Below are positions 17,450 to 25,546 of a stretch of 64,000 nucleotides of DNA, one piece after another. Position 1 is the first letter of the stretch. The number at the start of each line of letters is the position of its first letter. Where the stretch lies: assembly GCA_963834015.1 (NCBI GenBank), contig CAWIAG010000004.1, forward strand, positions 62,001 to 126,000, in the 5' to 3' direction. Position numbers and translations under genes: made by a program. A model generated the notes under the pieces. It saw only the letters and a program-made list of their open reading frames with translations. It did no database searches and was not told where the DNA came from. This DNA is from FEN-1297 sp963834015. GTDB lineage: Bacteria > Bacteroidota > Ignavibacteria > Ignavibacteriales > Ignavibacteriaceae.

Positions 17450-19333
17450 TTAATGTTTCCTTTTCTGTTGCTGTGTTTTCGCGTTTTGTTCTGCAGCTTC
17501 CATCATCCTAGACATAAATCCCTTGCTTTTTTTGGGATTTTTCACAGGAACCAGCTCCATCCCATCATGTTTCTGATTGATATAATATTGTTGCGCAATC
17601 GAAAATACGTTAAACATAAAATAATAAAGATTTAGCCCTGCTGGAAAGCTCATAAATAAAATAGTCAGGAATATCGGCATTATATAAACCAATGATTGCT
17701 GCTTAGGATCTTTCACGGACATTTTCTGTTGTACGAACGTCGTTATTCCCATCAATAACGCCAGACCGCTGATCTGATCAATCCCAAAAAACGGGAGCTT
17801 AAAAGGTAAGGTAAAAATATGATCAGGACGTGAAAGATCCGTTATCCAAAAAACAAAAGGCTGTTGTCTCAGCTCAATTGCAACCTTTAATAGTCCCCAT
17901 AAAGCAATAAAGATGGGCATCTGCAAAAGCAAAGGCAAACACCCGCCTGCAGGATTTACGCCATAGGTTGAATAAAGCTTCATAGTTTCTTTGCTCTTTT
18001 TCTGCGGATCATCCTTATATTTCTCATTTAACTCAGCTATCTTTGGTTGCAAAAGCTGCATCTTTTTCATTGACTGGAAGCTCGACTTGGTAAGCGGGTA
18101 CAAAATTAATTTAATTATCAATGAAAAAACAATTATTACCACGCCATAATTTGGTATAAATGAATGAAGAATATTAAACAATGGCAAAAGAAAATAAAGT
18201 GAAATAATACGTATAAGAAATTTTAACCCGAGAAAATTTCCAAACTCAACAATTTCATCGAAATTATGACCATATGTTTTTAATATATTGTAATCAGCAG
18301 GACCGATATATAAGGTAAAGCTTTTCTGTTCAAGTTCCGAACTATTAAAAGGAATCATGAGGCGAATATTGTAGTAAGTATTCAGGCCATTATTATCAAT
18401 AGCGGATTTAAATCCCTGCACATAAGCACCATCAACACCCGCTGCACTTTGCGGAGCTATTATGGCAGCAAAATATTTGTTTCTAACGGCAACCCAATCA
18501 ACCATCCCATTGAAATCTTTTTCAGCTTTTTCGCCAACTTTAGGTGGATCAACAACTACATGGTCGCCTCCATAAAATACGCTTGCATTTGAATATGTTG
18601 TTTCATCAACGGAATTTTCCTCAACACTTCTTAAGCCCTTATTCCAGACAAGATCAATATCGTTACTGCCAATAACATTGCTCAACCCGACCAATTTTAG
18701 GTTGCACTTCATACTATATTTATCTCCGTAAATAACAAAAGTTTTTTCGAGATATTTGTTATCGGCTACCTTAAACGTATAAACAATAATTAATGAATCT
18801 CTCCCGGTTAATCTAAAGTAGGATTGAGTAGCATTAGAAATAAAATCAAGCTTTGAAGTATTAACTGCTTTTCCATCTGTTGACACAAACGATAAATCCG
18901 GACCGCCGCCATTATCTGGATAATCTATAAGCTGAACCTGTGAGCTGTAAAAATCTTTACTCAAATCAGATTTACTTACAAACCAGTTCTTATAATTCTT
19001 AAGATAATACTTTTTAATACCCCCGCCCTGGCTGCTCAATTCCAATTTAACAAGATCATTTTCAATCGTAATAATCTGTTCTTTGCCAGATGGTGCCGGA
19101 AAATATTTACCAAAGGAACTGTCAACTTTATCGGCATGTGTCTTTTTAAGACTTTCTGATTCCAGGTTATTATTTTTTTGTTCGGTTCCGGGATTTATTT
19201 TATTTGTATCATAACTAATTGAGGTTGTATCTGGTTTCCCGGATAGTTCCGGCGCTTTTGGGGAACTAATATATAACCAGATAACCAATATTCCCGCCAT
19301 TAACCCAAAAGCTATTATTGTTTGTTTGTCCAT
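17450..19333 (-). CDS. yidC: Membrane protein insertase YidC
   Basis: 627 residues. YidC inserts and folds inner-membrane proteins, alone or with SecYEG. Seen: an N-terminal anchor helix (about 5-25), a long periplasmic beta-domain (about 65-350) typical of Gram-negative YidC, and five core membrane segments from about 365 on. The core contains KLILYPLTKSSF, where the conserved hydrophilic-groove region begins, the cytoplasmic charged loop LQPKIAELNEKYKDDP, and GGCLPLLLQMPIFIALW. The tail is basic (KQQKRKH), suited to ribosome contact. It lies in the standard rpmH-rnpA-yidD-yidC order, 10 bases after yidD. Confidence 0.97.
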   Translation of the reverse strand: MDKQTIIAFGLMAGILVIWLYISSPKAPELSGKPDTTSISYDTNKINPGTEQKNNNLESESLKKTHADKVDSSFGKYFPAPSGKEQIITIENDLVKLELSSQGGGIKKYYLKNYKNWFVSKSDLSKDFYSSQVQLIDYPDNGGGPDLSFVSTDGKAVNTSKLDFISNATQSYFRLTGRDSLIIVYTFKVADNKYLEKTFVIYGDKYSMKCNLKLVGLSNVIGSNDIDLVWNKGLRSVEENSVDETTYSNASVFYGGDHVVVDPPKVGEKAEKDFNGMVDWVAVRNKYFAAIIAPQSAAGVDGAYVQGFKSAIDNNGLNTYYNIRLMIPFNSSELEQKSFTLYIGPADYNILKTYGHNFDEIVEFGNFLGLKFLIRIISLYFLLPLFNILHSFIPNYGVVIIVFSLIIKLILYPLTKSSFQSMKKMQLLQPKIAELNEKYKDDPQKKSKETMKLYSTYGVNPAGGCLPLLLQMPIFIALWGLLKVAIELRQQPFVFWITDLSRPDHIFTLPFKLPFFGIDQISGLALLMGITTFVQQKMSVKDPKQQSLVYIMPIFLTILFMSFPAGLNLYYFMFNVFSIAQQYYINQKHDGMELVPVKNPKKSKGFMSRMMEAAEQNAKTQQQKRKH

Positions 19334-19343
19334 ACCATTTCCA

Positions 19344-19553
19344 TTATTCTATGGGGTCAAATCCCCCTTTGTTAAAAGGATTGCATCTTAATACTCGCCA
19401 TACTGCCTTAATTCCGCCTTTAACAATTCCATATTTTTTAATTGATTGTACTGCGTACTCTGAGCAGGTTGGATAAAATCTACAAGAAGGCGGGAAAAGC
19501 GGAGATAATAATTTTTGATAGCATTTTATAAAAAATACAAATATTCTCCACAT
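19344..19553 (-). CDS. yidD: Membrane protein insertion efficiency factor YidD
   Basis: 69 residues, the usual size of YidD, a small membrane-associated helper of YidC-dependent insertion. It begins with an amphipathic helix (FFIKCYQKLLSP) and has the conserved block SCRFYPTCSEYA, the AVWRVLRCNPFNKGG segment and three conserved cysteines. Its ATG overlaps the rnpA stop by one base (TAATG), suggesting translational coupling. Confidence 0.96.
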   Translation of the reverse strand: MWRIFVFFIKCYQKLLSPLFPPSCRFYPTCSEYAVQSIKKYGIVKGGIKAVWRVLRCNPFNKGGFDPIE

Positions 19554-19951
19554 TAGAGCCTGCTTGCAATTTTTGTCATTATTTCAAAAATATGCGGCAT
19601 TATATCATTATAACTTAAAATCTTATTTTTTTTTTCGCTTAGCGTATTTGGCGAAAAAACAACCTTAAGTAAAACATGTTTTCTTAAACTAACTTCGGTA
19701 AGTATTTCTTTATTTAATCTATAAGATTCTTTGATTAGTCTTTTAACCTTATTTCTCCAGACAGCATTTCCCAGTTTTTTACTGACAACCGGTGCTATTT
19801 TTACTCCACCATCTTCAGTATTAAGTTTAGCTAAATAATGTGCACGTAACACTTTACCGGATGAATAAACTAATCTGCCAGTAGAAAAAATATGTTGAAA
19901 ATCATTTCTTTTTTTTATTCTTTCATATGCTGAAAGACTAAAATTTTTCAA
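19553..19951 (-). CDS. rnpA: Ribonuclease P protein component
   Basis: 132 residues. It is the protein subunit that helps the RNase P ribozyme bind precursor tRNA. It shows the family pattern of R-x-x-x-F at the start (RIKKRNDFQHIFSTGR) and the basic RNR-like helix as NAVWRNKVKRLIKESYR, which here reads WRNKVKR where many species have RNRIKR. It lies 5 bases after rpmH and overlaps yidD by one base, in the conserved operon. Confidence 0.95.
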   Translation of the reverse strand: MKNFSLSAYERIKKRNDFQHIFSTGRLVYSSGKVLRAHYLAKLNTEDGGVKIAPVVSKKLGNAVWRNKVKRLIKESYRLNKEILTEVSLRKHVLLKVVFSPNTLSEKKNKILSYNDIMPHIFEIMTKIASRL

Positions 19952-19956
19952 GGTTT

Positions 19957-20103
19957 TTATTTCTCATCGCTTACAGTAAGCTTTTTTCTACCCCTTAACC
20001 TTCTTCTTGCTAATACTTTACGGCCATTTTTGGATTTCATTCTTTCTCTGAAACCATGCTTATTTTTTCTTTTTCTAATACTTGGTTGAAAAGTCCTTTT
20101 CAT
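19957..20103 (-). CDS. rpmH: 50S ribosomal protein L34
   Basis: 48 residues, strongly basic. It starts MKRTFQPS and contains the universal KHGFRERM and RKVLARRR-type segments (GRKVLARRRLRGRKKL). L34 is a component of the large ribosomal subunit. It is the first gene of the leftward origin-side operon, with GGAGTTAG 4 bases before the ATG. Its start at 20103 bounds the candidate origin region. Confidence 0.97.
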   Translation of the reverse strand: MKRTFQPSIRKRKNKHGFRERMKSKNGRKVLARRRLRGRKKLTVSDEK

Positions 20104-20301
20104 AAACTAACTCCTATTATCACAAAGACAATTAATATAAATAATGATATACAAATATACAATAAACATTTTTTCCTTTCATAATGTTTGCTTTTTAAAT
20201 AATCCGGATTTTAATTAAAAATTTAAAAATTAATTTGGAATGCAAGGCTTTACTTCCTATTTTTTCATCGGGTTGGGCGAGTATATTTTTTGTTAATATG
20301 T

Positions 20302-20310
20302 TGTGGATAA
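20302..20310 (-). other. DnaA box, perfect match
   Basis: TGTGGATAA is the reverse complement of the consensus TTATCCACA bound by DnaA domain IV. It is the only exact match noticed in the origin region and lies 232 bases before the dnaA start. Confidence 0.75.
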
Positions 20311-20317
20311 TTTTACT

Positions 20318-20336
20318 TTGTGAAAACGTTTCACAA
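20318..20336. promoter_or_regulatory. 19-bp palindrome resembling a LacI/CcpA-type operator
   Basis: TTGTGAAA (20318-20325), ACG, TTTCACAA (20329-20336): perfect 8-base arms around a 3-base centre. The inner TGAAAACGTTTCA fits the general form of LacI/GalR-family operators. It lies 8 bases from the perfect DnaA box, so a bound protein could affect origin firing or dnaA/rpmH transcription. Which protein binds is unknown. Confidence 0.5.
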
Positions 20337-20541
20337 TTGGTCAGATGTTAATATCATCTTTTTTTTCTAATTCGCTGTGATAGCGAATCAACGAAACTCC
20401 CGTAATCCCCTTTGGTGTAATGGTTTATAATCTTGCATTTAATGTTGATAAGTTGTTAATAGTGTTCTGCCTTTTAATTGTTTTTATTAAATCCTTCAAA
20501 ATTTTGAAGACTTTTTGTCTTTCAATTGTTGATAAGTACAT

Positions 20542-21939
20542 ATGAATGAGATCGTAATTTCTGAAAAAAAAATTCTTTTAGAGCCCACAAAAATATGGAG
20601 AGATTGCCTTAGAACCATTAAAGATAATGTTACTTTAATGACTTATAATACGTGGTTCGTACCTATAAAGCCAGTAGAATTATATAGTTCCACACTAAAA
20701 GTTCAGCTGCCAAGCCAGTTTTTCTGGGAGTGGATAGATGAACACTATAATACACTTATAACAAAAACCATCCGCGATGTTATCGGCCCGGAAGCAAAAC
20801 TTGCATACATAATTTCTGATGAAAAGGATGTTGAAGAAATATCCGCTAGGGTTACTAATAATATTGCAAAACCACCTGTAATTCATGAAACAATAAAACA
20901 GGATTTTGAATCATTCTTAAACCCAAGATATGCATTTGATAATTTTATTAAGGGGGAGGGAAATCAATTAGCCCGGGCCGCTGCCGGAGCTATTAGTGAT
21001 AATCCGGGTGGAACGTCATTTAATCCATTATTTGTGTATGGTGGAGTCGGATTAGGTAAAACACATTTAATACAAGCCATTGGCAATAAAATTTTACAAA
21101 ACATGCCGGAAAAAAGGGTTATTTATCTTTCGGCTGATATGTTTACAGTTGAATTTGTCGAGTCAATTCAAAATAATACGCTTAATGATTTTTCTAATTT
21201 TTACAGAAAAATGGATGTACTTATAATTGACGATATTCAATCTTTAATTGGTAAAGAAAAAACGCAGGACTTATTCTTTCAAATATTCAATACTCTTCAC
21301 CAATCAAGAAAACAAATTATTTTATCTAGCGATAAACCTCCAAAAGATCTGAAAGGACTGGATGATAGATTAATTTCCCGCTTTCAATGGGGATTAACTG
21401 CCGATATCCAACCCCCTGACCTTGAAACAAGAATTGCTATACTAAAGAGAAAGGCAGAAGATTATGGAATGTTTATTTCTAATGAAATCTTAGAGTATAT
21501 TGCTAATAATATAACCTCAAACATCCGTGAACTTGAAGGCTGTTTGATTAAATTGCTTGCAAATGCATCTTTAAACTCTAAAGAAATAAACCTTGAACTT
21601 ACCAAAAATATTGTTAAAGAAATTGCTACAGAAGTTAAAATAAATATAACTATAGAGGATATTACTAAATGTGTTTGTGATTATTTCAAGATAGATGAAA
21701 ACAAAATTCGAGATAAAACAAGAAGAAAAGAAGTGGTCATGGCCAGACAGATTGCTATGTACTTATCAAAAGAACTTACGAAATCTTCTTTGAAAACAAT
21801 CGGATTGCATTTTGGTGGAAGAGACCATTCTACGGTTATTCATGCTTATAATTCTATCGACTCTGCTATACAGACCGATCCCCAGCTCAAAGATAAGTTA
21901 AATTCTTTAAGAAATAATATTGAATTAAATTGCTCCTGA
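20542..21939 (+). CDS. dnaA: Chromosomal replication initiator DnaA
   Basis: 465 residues. DnaA binds DnaA boxes, melts the origin and recruits the helicase. Domain I covers about 15-90 (WFVPIKPVEL), followed by a short linker and the AAA+ domain with the NPRYAFDNFIKG lead-in. Walker A is YGGVGLGKTH (about 166-175), Walker B IIDDIQ, and sensor II lies in NIRELEG. Domain IV ends with the box-binding signature GGRDHSTVIHAY (about 428-439). ATG at 20542 follows a DnaA-box-like sequence by 6 bases, consistent with autoregulation. A strong terminator follows, so dnaA appears separate from dnaN. Confidence 0.98.
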   Translation: MNEIVISEKKILLEPTKIWRDCLRTIKDNVTLMTYNTWFVPIKPVELYSSTLKVQLPSQFFWEWIDEHYNTLITKTIRDVIGPEAKLAYIISDEKDVEEISARVTNNIAKPPVIHETIKQDFESFLNPRYAFDNFIKGEGNQLARAAAGAISDNPGGTSFNPLFVYGGVGLGKTHLIQAIGNKILQNMPEKRVIYLSADMFTVEFVESIQNNTLNDFSNFYRKMDVLIIDDIQSLIGKEKTQDLFFQIFNTLHQSRKQIILSSDKPPKDLKGLDDRLISRFQWGLTADIQPPDLETRIAILKRKAEDYGMFISNEILEYIANNITSNIRELEGCLIKLLANASLNSKEINLELTKNIVKEIATEVKINITIEDITKCVCDYFKIDENKIRDKTRRKEVVMARQIAMYLSKELTKSSLKTIGLHFGGRDHSTVIHAYNSIDSAIQTDPQLKDKLNSLRNNIELNCS

Positions 21940-21958
21940 AGTAATTAGAACATTCCGG

Positions 21959-21996
21959 AATAATAAAGCTCCGCAAAAGCGGAGCTTTATTATTTT
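21959..21996 (+). terminator. Rho-independent terminator after dnaA
   Basis: AATAATAAAGCTCCGC (21959-21974) pairs perfectly with GCGGAGCTTTATTATT (21979-21994) around an AAAA loop, followed by TT. The flanking A and T tracts mean it could act in both directions, but only dnaA reads into it. It separates dnaA from the downstream genes. Confidence 0.88.
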
Positions 21997-22432
21997 AAAT
22001 TAGTATTTTTCCGGGCAATTCTATTGAAATTTTTATTTTAATTGTTGTTTGTATTTTGTTAATAATATTATGATTAGATGGTAGTTATTAACAACGTTCA
22101 AATAACTCAGTATTTATCTACAACTTACTAACAATGTATATTTATTGAATATGTCCAATTCTAATCGGGTTTGAATCTTTGGAGCTATATTAACATATAC
22201 ACAGTATTATTAATTATTATTAATATTTTAAATATATATTATATTAATAATAAGTATGTTAATATATGTTCGTTTGATACTATTGGTAAAGTCTTGTTAG
22301 CGTATTTTAAAAGCATTTTAATTTTTCATATTTTGTTTTAATAAGCAATTGATATTGATTATTATAAACAATTAAGCTAATTTTTATTATGATAAACGTA
22401 CTAAATATTATAATAATTTTTTAGAGAGTACT
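21997..22432. other. AT-rich dnaA-dnaN side region, possible origin unwinding element
   Basis: 436 bases without a gene. It contains near-matches to the DnaA box (TTATCTACA at 22114-22122 and ATATACACA at 22195-22203, one mismatch each) followed by an almost pure A/T stretch at about 22206-22260. This is the box-then-AT-rich order expected of a DNA unwinding element. It could be the second part of a bipartite origin with the rpmH-dnaA gap. No terminator or RNA gene was recognised here. Confidence 0.45.
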
Positions 22433-22879
22433 ATGAAAACATGGCTACTTTCAACAGGTGTTATAGTTCTTATAATTCTGTTCTATGTTGGATGTTCTAA
22501 CTCCATAAATAATAGCGTAACATTTCAAAACATGGCTGATGCCGATGTTTATGTGAATTTCAGAGGATCAGTAATCGATGTCGCATCTGGACAAAAAACG
22601 GTAATCAACAATATTCCCAAGGGAAATTATAATTATTCGACTACATATACAGTACCTGCCGGGGCAACCGGCTCTGCTACGCTTGGAAATCTAAGCGGTA
22701 CTGTAGCATTGAAGGCAGGAACAAAGATTTTTTTCCTTTATTCAAGTACATTGCTCGAAGGGACATATACAATCTCTCTTAACGTTTCGAGTAGTGATAG
22801 TGTTTCTACAACAAGTTCGAGTATTACTTTACCAAGACAAAATGAACATAAATCCAATACAACGCTTACCGGGCCATAA
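22433..22879 (+). CDS. Small predicted lipoprotein between dnaA and dnaN, unknown function
   Basis: 148 residues. A hydrophobic leader ends in the lipobox-like FYVGC with C21 as the expected lipidated cysteine. The mature part is rich in Ser, Thr, Val and Gly and appears to be beta-structured (for example ADVYVNFRGSVIDV and KGNYNYSTTYTV), with a polar Ser/Thr tail. No family was recognised. The start has GAGAG 5 bases upstream. It sits alone between the dnaA terminator and dnaN, an unusual place for an envelope protein, and lies within the candidate origin zone. Confidence 0.7.
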   Translation: MKTWLLSTGVIVLIILFYVGCSNSINNSVTFQNMADADVYVNFRGSVIDVASGQKTVINNIPKGNYNYSTTYTVPAGATGSATLGNLSGTVALKAGTKIFFLYSSTLLEGTYTISLNVSSSDSVSTTSSSITLPRQNEHKSNTTLTGP

Positions 22880-22987
22880 AATATTTCATCTTTATTTTTT
22901 GGAGCTTTGATACCAATTTACTTAATATTTCATTGAGATTAGCGTGTAATTTTTGTAATTTTATTATCTTAATAGGAGTTTATTTAA

Positions 22988-24097
22988 ATGGAATTTAAAG
23001 TCAATAGTAAGGTTCTGGAAAAGCTGCTGGCGAAAATAGTACCCGCAGTACCATCGCGCACTCCAATGCCTATACTTGAGAATTTTCTCTTTGATATCAA
23101 GGATGGTTTGTTAAATGTTTGTGCGACGGATCTTGAAATAGCGTTGAGATCGTCGATAAATGTTGCAGCAGACGAAAATTTAAAAATGATAGTACCTGCA
23201 AGACTTTTGTATGATATTATTCGTTCATTGGACGATACACAAATACATTTTGAAACAGAATCAAATTTAAAACTGAAACTAACTACTGAAAAAGGAGTGT
23301 ATAATTTAAGCTACGCATTGCCTGAAGATTTTCCTGCAATACCAACAGTAAGTGAAGAGAAACAATTTACTTTCAGCGGTATCGATTTAAAAAAAGCTTT
23401 TGATCTTACATCATTTGCAATGAGCAAAGAAGATATGCGCCCGGCGATGACGGGAACTTTATTTGAATTTTCGGGCGATGGTCTTCGGTTTGTTGCAACA
23501 GATGGTCATCGTTTAGTAAAATATGTTAATAAAAATATAAGTTCTGAATTTGAAGAACAATATGTTATTCCCGAAAGAGCTATAACTGTTTTGACAAAAT
23601 TGCTTGGTGAAACAGATGTGAAATTTAGTTTAAGCAAAACAAATATTGCTTTCCAGATGGGTAACTTAGAATTTATTTCAAGACTTATTGGAGAAAAATA
23701 TCCGGCATATAACAGTGTAATACCTATGGAAAACGAGAATTTGCTTAAGGTAAAAACAGCTGATTTACTTTCAACAATAAAAAGAATGGGTTTATTTTCA
23801 ACTTCAAGCTCAAAACAAGTAAAATTTTCATTAAATAAAAATTTATTGGAAGTTTCGGCTGAAGATATTGATCATGGCTCAAACGCAAAGGAAACCGTTG
23901 ATTGTGAATATAAAGGTGAGTTTATGGATATTGGATTTAATACTGCTTATGTTAATGATGTTTTGTCACATATAGAAGCAGAAGATATTATTTTTAAACT
24001 TCATTCGCCAACCAAGGCTTGTATAATTGAACCGTTAGTTATTAAGGAAAATGAAGACTTAATGATGCTTCTTATGCCGGTTCGATTAAATAATTAG
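22988..24097 (+). CDS. dnaN: DNA polymerase III beta subunit (sliding clamp)
   Basis: 369 residues, the normal length for three clamp domains. It forms the ring that holds polymerase III on DNA. Family signs include the start MEFKVNSKVLEKLL, RTPMPILENFLF, the central ATDGHRLVKYV, FISRLIGEKYPAYNSVIP, and the C-terminal LLMPVRLNN that closes the protein-binding cleft. AATAGGAG lies upstream. recF starts one base after its stop, so the two are cotranscribed. Confidence 0.97.
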   Translation: MEFKVNSKVLEKLLAKIVPAVPSRTPMPILENFLFDIKDGLLNVCATDLEIALRSSINVAADENLKMIVPARLLYDIIRSLDDTQIHFETESNLKLKLTTEKGVYNLSYALPEDFPAIPTVSEEKQFTFSGIDLKKAFDLTSFAMSKEDMRPAMTGTLFEFSGDGLRFVATDGHRLVKYVNKNISSEFEEQYVIPERAITVLTKLLGETDVKFSLSKTNIAFQMGNLEFISRLIGEKYPAYNSVIPMENENLLKVKTADLLSTIKRMGLFSTSSSKQVKFSLNKNLLEVSAEDIDHGSNAKETVDCEYKGEFMDIGFNTAYVNDVLSHIEAEDIIFKLHSPTKACIIEPLVIKENEDLMMLLMPVRLNN

Positions 24098-24098
24098 T

Positions 24099-25211
24099 AT
24101 GGTTTTGTCTTCAATTTATTTAAAAAATTTTAGGATTCATCAAGATACACAATTGAGTTTTTCCGGCCAACTAAATTATATAATTGGCGGAAATGGTCAG
24201 GGTAAGACATCAATATTAGAGGCTATTTACTATTTGTGTACCACGAAAAGCAGTATCGCCAAATTCGATAACGAAGCTGTAAAATTCCGGGAAAATGAAT
24301 TTGAAATTATTGGTAAATTTAGGGAATTAACTGAAAACACGACACGACTGTTTTATTCCTTGAAAGAAAATAAAAAGTATTGTTTCCAAAACGGAAAACA
24401 AATATCAAGATCTGCAGATATTATTGGCAAATTTCCTATAGTATTGTTAGCTCCAGCCGATCATTCAATTACTCAGGGTTCTCCGATTGAAAGAAGAAAA
24501 TTTATTGACTCCGTTATCTCACAAGCAAGCGAAACATACTTGAATTTACTTTTGGATTACAATAAAACATTACGGCATAGAGCCTCACTCCTCTATCGTA
24601 TAAAAGAGGAACGAACAAAAATTCTTTTTGATGAACTGGATGCATGGACATTAAAGCTTATTAATTCAGGCTCGGAAATAATCAGGCATAGATTAAAATT
24701 TATTGATGAGTTTAATATTTATATGCATGATTCATATGAAAAAATAATGGAAAATATCGAACTTCCGGAAGTTAAATACTCGTACCTTGATGAATGTGTT
24801 GAAGAGAAAATAGAAGTCTTATTTAAAAAACAAATTGATGCAAAAAAGACAGATGAATTAAGAAGAGCAGCAAATCTTTGCGGACCTCATAGAGACGACT
24901 TTGTTTTCTTGATTAATGGAATAAACCTAAAGATATTCGGTTCACAAGGACAGCACAAAACATTTCAAACGGCTCTGCGTTTTGCTCAGTTTTTTTATCT
25001 TAAAGAGAGAACCGGTAAAACGCCTATTTTTCTCCTGGATGATGTTTTCGGGGAACTTGATAAGGAACGATCACAAAAAATAAGTGAATATCTCAAAAGT
25101 GTAGGACAGGTGTTTATCACCCTAACAGATATTACAAATTTTTCATTTTTAAATCGTGAAGAAAATGATTCCCTTATTTATATAAACGGAGGGAAAGTTG
25201 CTTATGCATAA
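24099..25211 (+). CDS. recF: DNA replication/repair protein RecF
   Basis: 370 residues. RecF is an SMC-like ATPase that loads RecA at gaps with RecOR. It opens with the family start YLKNFRIHQD, has Walker A GGNGQGKTS (about 31-39), the ABC signature-like GSQGQHKT near residue 288, and Walker B FLLDDVFGELD. It directly follows dnaN. A GGAGGG inside its 3' end serves the next gene, which overlaps it. Confidence 0.96.
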   Translation: MVLSSIYLKNFRIHQDTQLSFSGQLNYIIGGNGQGKTSILEAIYYLCTTKSSIAKFDNEAVKFRENEFEIIGKFRELTENTTRLFYSLKENKKYCFQNGKQISRSADIIGKFPIVLLAPADHSITQGSPIERRKFIDSVISQASETYLNLLLDYNKTLRHRASLLYRIKEERTKILFDELDAWTLKLINSGSEIIRHRLKFIDEFNIYMHDSYEKIMENIELPEVKYSYLDECVEEKIEVLFKKQIDAKKTDELRRAANLCGPHRDDFVFLINGINLKIFGSQGQHKTFQTALRFAQFFYLKERTGKTPIFLLDDVFGELDKERSQKISEYLKSVGQVFITLTDITNFSFLNREENDSLIYINGGKVAYA

Positions 25212-25491
25212 CGGTTTTATGAGCTTATCTGAAATATTTAATTCGGATCCGGCGCTTGCAAGAGTAAGAAAAATTGTTAAAGAATCTGATGTTGCGATAG
25301 AATTTACTAAAATATTTCCTGAACTGGAAAAAGTTGCCGAAGCTGTAAAGGTAGAAAAAACTGTACTTATTCTTCGGGTAGAAAATCCTGCGTGGCGAAA
25401 TGAACTAAAGTTTAAAGAAAATTTAATTGTTAATAAGATAAATAGTTACTTTAACGAACAACGTATAGCCAGGGTTAAGTTTGTTTTTTAA
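25204..25491 (+). CDS. dciA: DciA family protein (DUF721)
   Basis: 95 residues. DciA is the ancestral loader of the DnaB helicase in bacteria that lack DnaC/DnaI. Most of the protein is the DUF721-type core: a helical first part, then the strand-rich VLILRVENPAWRNELKF with the conserved A-W-x-x-E-L, ending in ARVKFVF. ATG at 25204 is preferred, with GGAGGG 10 bases upstream inside recF; TTG at 25198 and ATG at 25219 are alternatives. It overlaps recF by 8 bases and precedes gyrB, a typical position for dciA. Confidence 0.87.
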   Translation: MHNGFMSLSEIFNSDPALARVRKIVKESDVAIEFTKIFPELEKVAEAVKVEKTVLILRVENPAWRNELKFKENLIVNKINSYFNEQRIARVKFVF

Positions 25492-25546
25492 TTGTTGCTT
25501 GTTCAATGAAAAATAATGATTTAAAAAAAGAACGTGGAAATATTTT

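Larger units (their letters stand above)
20104..20541. other. Candidate replication origin (rpmH-dnaA gap)
   Basis: 438 bases, AT-rich and without a gene, lying where transcription diverges (rpmH leftward, dnaA rightward). It holds one perfect DnaA box (TGTGGATAA, 20302-20310) and two one-mismatch boxes (TGTTGATAA at 20443-20451 and 20527-20535), the last one just before the dnaA start. It also has a 19-base palindrome (20318-20336) and a hairpin-like repeat, ATTCGCT/AGCGAAT, at 20370-20388. These fit an oriC or a dnaA autoregulatory region. The dnaA-dnaN gap is the rival or second half of a bipartite origin. Confidence 0.6.
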
